Positions 60,830 through 64,000 of a stretch of 64,000 bases of DNA are shown here, one piece after another. The DNA lies in assembly GCF_000519305.1 (NCBI RefSeq), contig NZ_JAFG01000009.1:81115-145114 (forward strand), given 5' to 3'. Under the pieces are notes generated by a model, which saw only the letters and a program-made list of their open reading frames with translations, searched no databases and was not told the DNA's origin. Every line of letters starts with the position of its first letter. Positions within the stretch are counted from its first letter, which is position 1. A program made the position numbers and the translations under genes. This stretch comes from Mesorhizobium ciceri WSM4083. GTDB taxonomy: Bacteria; Pseudomonadota; Alphaproteobacteria; Rhizobiales; Rhizobiaceae.

Positions 60830-63100
60830 ATGCGTGATCAGGCCAGTGGCCCGCGCGTTTTGCTCAAACGGCTCCGCGAGCTCATGCAGGAGCCGCTGGA
60901 GCCGCAGGAGCGGCTTGACCGGATTGTGCGCGACATCGCCTCCAACATGGTCGCGGAAGTCTGCTCGCTCTATGTGCTGCGCGCCGATTCGGTGCTCGAA
61001 CTCTACGCCACCGAAGGTCTGAACCCGAACGCCGTCCATTTGGCGCAGTTGCGGCTGGGCCAAGGCCTGGTCGGCACCATCGCCGCCAGCGCGCGGCCGC
61101 TCAACCTGTCCAATGCGCAGGAACACCCTGCCTTTGCCTATCTGCCGGAGACCGGGGAAGAGATCTACAACTCGTTCCTCGGCGTGCCGGTGCTGCGGGC
61201 AGGGCGCACGCTGGGCGTGCTTGTGGTGCAGAACAAGACCATGCGCCACTACCGCGACGACGAGGTCGAGGCGCTGGAAACTACGGCGATGGTGATCGCC
61301 GAGATGATCGCCACCGGCGATCTGGCGCGGCTGACCCGGCCCGGCCTTGAACTCGATCTGCGCCGTCCTGTCAGCTTCACCGGCCTGTCCTTCAATGAAG
61401 GCGTCGGGCTCGGCCATGTCGTGCTGCACGAGCCGCGCATCGTCGTCACCAATCTGTTCAACGAAGACAGCGAGGAAGAGGTCCGCCGGCTGGAGACCTC
61501 ACTCAGCTCGCTCAGGCTGTCCATCGACGACATGCTGGAACGCCGCGACGTCGCCTTCGAGGGCGAGCATCGCCAGGTGCTGGAAGCCTATCGCATGTTC
61601 GCCAACGATCGCGGCTGGGTGCGCCGGCTGGAAGAGGCCATCCGCAACGGCCTGACGGCGGAAGCCGCGGTGGAAAAGGTGCAGAGCGACATGCGCGCCC
61701 GCATGCTGCACATGACCGATCCCTATCTGCGCGAGCGGATGAGTGATTTCGACGACCTCGCCAACCGCCTGCTGCGCCAGCTGATGGGGCGCGGGCCGGA
61801 GGATGTCGCCGCATCGCTGCCAAAGGACGCCATCATCGTCGCCCGTTCGATGGGCGCCGCCGAGCTGCTCGACTATCCCAGGGACAAGATGCGCGGGCTG
61901 GTGCTCGAGGATGGTGCCGCGACCAGTCACGTCGTCATCGTCGCGCGTGCCATGGGCATTCCTGTCGCCGGGCAGATGAAGGGCGCCGTTTCCATGGCGG
62001 AAAACGGCGATGCCATCATCGTCGACGGCGAAGAGGGCGTGATCCATTTGCGGCCGCAGCCCGACCTCGAAGCCGCCTATGCCGAAAAAGTGCGTTTCAG
62101 GGCGCGTCGGCAAGAGGTCTATCGCGAGCTGCGCAAGAAGCCATCGACGACCAGGGACGGGGTCCAGGTCGATCTGTTGATGAATGCCGGTCTTGCCGTC
62201 GACCTGCCGCAGCTTGCCGAGGCGGGTGCGGCCGGCATCGGCCTGTTCCGCACCGAACTTCAATTCATGGTCGCCTCGACATTTCCCCGGGCCGAGGCCC
62301 AGGAAAAGCTCTACCGCGACGTGCTCGAAGCGGCGCGCGGCAAGCCGGTCACCTTCCGCACCATCGATATTGGCGGCGACAAGGTGCTGCCCTATTTCAA
62401 GGGCGCGATCCAGGAAGAGAACCCCGCGCTTGGCTGGCGGGCGATCCGCCTGACGCTCGACCGGCCGGGCCTGCTGCGCACCCAGATACGCGCTTTGCTC
62501 AAGGCCAGCGGCGGCCGCGAATTGAAGCTGATGCTGCCGATGGTGACCGAGCTTGGCGAGATCGCCCAGGCACGCGAGATCATCGACCGCGAAGTGCGGC
62601 ATTTGTCGCGCTTTGCCCATCATTTGCCGACCAGCCTGAAGCTGGGGGCGATGCTGGAAGTGCCGTCGCTCCTGTTCCAGCTCGATGAATTGATGAAGGC
62701 GGTCGATTTCGTCTCGGTCGGTTCGAATGACTTGTTCCAGTTCGTCATGGCCGTCGACCGCGGCAACACGCAATTGGCAAACCGCTTCGACACGCTGTCG
62801 GCGCCGTTCCTGCGGGTGCTCAAGCAGATCGCCGATGCCGGCGTCCGCAACAATACGCCGGTGACGCTGTGCGGCGAACTCGCCGGCAAGCCGATCTCGG
62901 CGATGGCGCTGATCGGTCTCGGTTTCCGCTCGATCTCGATGTCGCCGGCCTCGATCGGTCCGGTCAAGGCGATGCTGACGGAACTGCCGCTGGACGAGTT
63001 GAAGGCGTTTTTCGACGACAATCTGATGGCTCCGGCACAGGGCTTGCCGATGCGGGCGCTGCTGCAGGCCTTTGCCGACGACCGTTCGATTCCATTGTAG
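60830..63100 (+). CDS. ptsP: Phosphoenolpyruvate-protein phosphotransferase PtsP (EI-Ntr)
   Basis: A 756-residue enzyme I of the nitrogen PTS. A GAF domain (about 20-165) is followed by the phosphorylated H367 in DGAATSHVVIVARA and the PEP-binding barrel with GIGLFRTELQFM, TFRTIDIGGDKVLPYF and VTLCGELAGKP. It passes phosphate from PEP to NPr and EIIA-Ntr, which regulate rather than transport. The start at 60830 follows GGAGAAG and matches the usual length. It sits between lysC and prfA, as in many rhizobia. Confidence 0.95.
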   Translation: MRDQASGPRVLLKRLRELMQEPLEPQERLDRIVRDIASNMVAEVCSLYVLRADSVLELYATEGLNPNAVHLAQLRLGQGLVGTIAASARPLNLSNAQEHPAFAYLPETGEEIYNSFLGVPVLRAGRTLGVLVVQNKTMRHYRDDEVEALETTAMVIAEMIATGDLARLTRPGLELDLRRPVSFTGLSFNEGVGLGHVVLHEPRIVVTNLFNEDSEEEVRRLETSLSSLRLSIDDMLERRDVAFEGEHRQVLEAYRMFANDRGWVRRLEEAIRNGLTAEAAVEKVQSDMRARMLHMTDPYLRERMSDFDDLANRLLRQLMGRGPEDVAASLPKDAIIVARSMGAAELLDYPRDKMRGLVLEDGAATSHVVIVARAMGIPVAGQMKGAVSMAENGDAIIVDGEEGVIHLRPQPDLEAAYAEKVRFRARRQEVYRELRKKPSTTRDGVQVDLLMNAGLAVDLPQLAEAGAAGIGLFRTELQFMVASTFPRAEAQEKLYRDVLEAARGKPVTFRTIDIGGDKVLPYFKGAIQEENPALGWRAIRLTLDRPGLLRTQIRALLKASGGRELKLMLPMVTELGEIAQAREIIDREVRHLSRFAHHLPTSLKLGAMLEVPSLLFQLDELMKAVDFVSVGSNDLFQFVMAVDRGNTQLANRFDTLSAPFLRVLKQIADAGVRNNTPVTLCGELAGKPISAMALIGLGFRSISMSPASIGPVKAMLTELPLDELKAFFDDNLMAPAQGLPMRALLQAFADDRSIPL

Positions 63101-63110
63101 CAGCCTCATC

Positions 63111-64000
63111 ATGGTCAATTTGCCCCGCGATCGTATGGATCAAGTCGTCAAGCGTTTCGAGATGCTCGAAGCGCAGATGTCGGCCGGTCCGGCGCCGGAA
63201 GCCTATGTACGGATGGCGTCCGAATATGCCGAAATCCAGGACATGGTGGCCAAGGTCAGGGCACTGCGCCTGGCCGAGCGTGAGCAGGCCGACCTCGAAG
63301 CCATGCTTGCCGACAAGGGCACCGATGCCGAGATGCGGGCGCTCGCCGAGGCCGAGCTGCCCGAGGTCGAGGATCGCATCGAGGCACTGCAGAAGGACAT
63401 CCAGATCCTGCTGTTGCCCAGGGATGCCGCCGACGACAAGAACGCCATTCTCGAAATCCGCGCCGGCACCGGCGGCGATGAGGCGGCGCTTTTCGCCGGC
63501 GACCTGTTTCGCATGTATGAGCGCTACGCTGCCGAACGCGGCTGGCGTTTCGAGACGGCCTCAGCCAGCGATGGCGATGCCGGCGGCTACAAGGAAATCA
63601 TCGCCACCGTGTCGGGCAAGGGCGTCTTTGCGCACCTGAAATTCGAATCGGGTGTGCACCGCGTGCAGCGCGTGCCGGCGACCGAGGCCAGCGGGCGCAT
63701 CCACACCTCGGCGGCAACCGTCGCGGTGCTGCCCGAAGCCGAAGAGGTCGACATCGACATCAGGGCCGAAGACATCCGCATCGACACGATGCGCGCCTCG
63801 GGTTCGGGCGGCCAGCACGTCAACACCACCGATTCTGCTGTCCGCATCACCCATTTGCCGACCGGCATCATGGTGGTGCAGGCGGAAAAGTCGCAGCACC
63901 AGAACCGCGCTAAGGCGATGCAGATCCTGCGGGCCCGGCTCTATGACCTGGAACGCGGCAAGGCGGATGAGGAGCGCTCGGAATCGCGCAAGTCACAGGT
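63111..64000 (+). CDS. prfA: Peptide chain release factor 1 (partial, cut by window end)
   Basis: The first 296 residues of RF1, which reads UAA and UAG stops. MVNLPRDRMDQVVKRFEMLE opens the N-terminal helical domain, ILEIRAGTGGDEAALFAGDL starts domain 2, PATEASGRIHTSAATVAVLP contains the stop-reading PAT motif of RF1, and G233-G234-Q235 (SGSGGQHVN) is the peptidyl-hydrolysis motif. The 3' end lies beyond the window. It starts 10 bp after the ptsP stop. Confidence 0.96.
   Translation, partial: MVNLPRDRMDQVVKRFEMLEAQMSAGPAPEAYVRMASEYAEIQDMVAKVRALRLAEREQADLEAMLADKGTDAEMRALAEAELPEVEDRIEALQKDIQILLLPRDAADDKNAILEIRAGTGGDEAALFAGDLFRMYERYAAERGWRFETASASDGDAGGYKEIIATVSGKGVFAHLKFESGVHRVQRVPATEASGRIHTSAATVAVLPEAEEVDIDIRAEDIRIDTMRASGSGGQHVNTTDSAVRITHLPTGIMVVQAEKSQHQNRAKAMQILRARLYDLERGKADEERSESRKSQ

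Overview
The window looks like core chromosome of an alphaproteobacterium of the order Rhizobiales, most likely Mesorhizobium or a close relative. The reasons are high GC content, the gene neighbourhoods (argH-lptM-lysA next to a DUF4175/TIGR02302 protein; etfB-etfA-3-hydroxybutyryl-CoA dehydrogenase; lysC-ptsP-prfA), an ECF sigma factor with an NrsF-type membrane anti-sigma, and rhizobial-style intergenic palindromes. Species assignment is inference. No CRISPR array, prophage, transposase or rRNA was seen; there is one tRNA, tRNA-Leu(CAA).

Layout. 1-3 kb: end of hpt, a CpdR-like response regulator, an EamA exporter divergent from a LysR regulator, and a VOC protein. 3-10 kb, minus strand: argH-lptM-lysA-threonine dehydratase-DUF4175, with a TlpA-like thioredoxin divergent from argH. 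10.6-13 kb: an MHYT-PAS-GGDEF-EAL c-di-GMP protein. 13.4-17.7 kb: ugpBAEC, a glycerol-3-phosphate importer. 17.9-21.7 kb, minus strand: an iron(III) importer (fbpABC type) with a candidate iron-responsive operator. 22-25.3 kb: ECF sigma, NrsF anti-sigma and a triple-PAS diguanylate cyclase. 25.4-30.8 kb, minus strand: SDR, HIG1-like protein, PduO-type adenosyltransferase, rhomboid protease, etfB, etfA and 3-hydroxybutyryl-CoA dehydrogenase. 30.9-36.5 kb: YihY, an EamA exporter, GluQ-RS, an AlkA-like glycosylase, HNH, DsbB-like and YqaA-like proteins. 36.7-40.1 kb: tRNA-Leu, a decayed coiled-coil gene, a FemAB-like acyltransferase and a flippase. 40.3-44.2 kb: secA divergent from a parvulin isomerase. 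44.3-47.6 kb: TetR, a frameshifted MFS gene and a secreted caspase-like protein. 47.8-50.2 kb: argJ-GNAT-mutT. 50.3-54.3 kb: a small membrane protein, a Flp pilin, a methyltransferase, ComF, glutaredoxin, a nitrilase and DUF1178. 54.4-59.2 kb: MarR divergent from an EamA exporter, a flavin reductase, ubiG and a hybrid histidine kinase. 59.5-64 kb: lysC, ptsP and a truncated prfA.

How the parts work together. Amino-acid genes cover arginine (argH, argJ) and the aspartate family (lysC, lysA). ETF and 3-hydroxybutyryl-CoA dehydrogenase suit acyl-CoA or polyhydroxybutyrate metabolism. Both importers have a terminator-like hairpin between the binding-protein gene and the permease gene, which would favour excess binding protein. 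Several transporter/regulator pairs are divergent with inverted-repeat operators between them. I see no complete new multi-gene system. The most interesting items are the caspase-like protein with an NTF2-like tail, the sigma/NrsF unit without its usual neighbours, the decayed coiled-coil gene beside surface-polysaccharide genes, and several families of intergenic palindromes.
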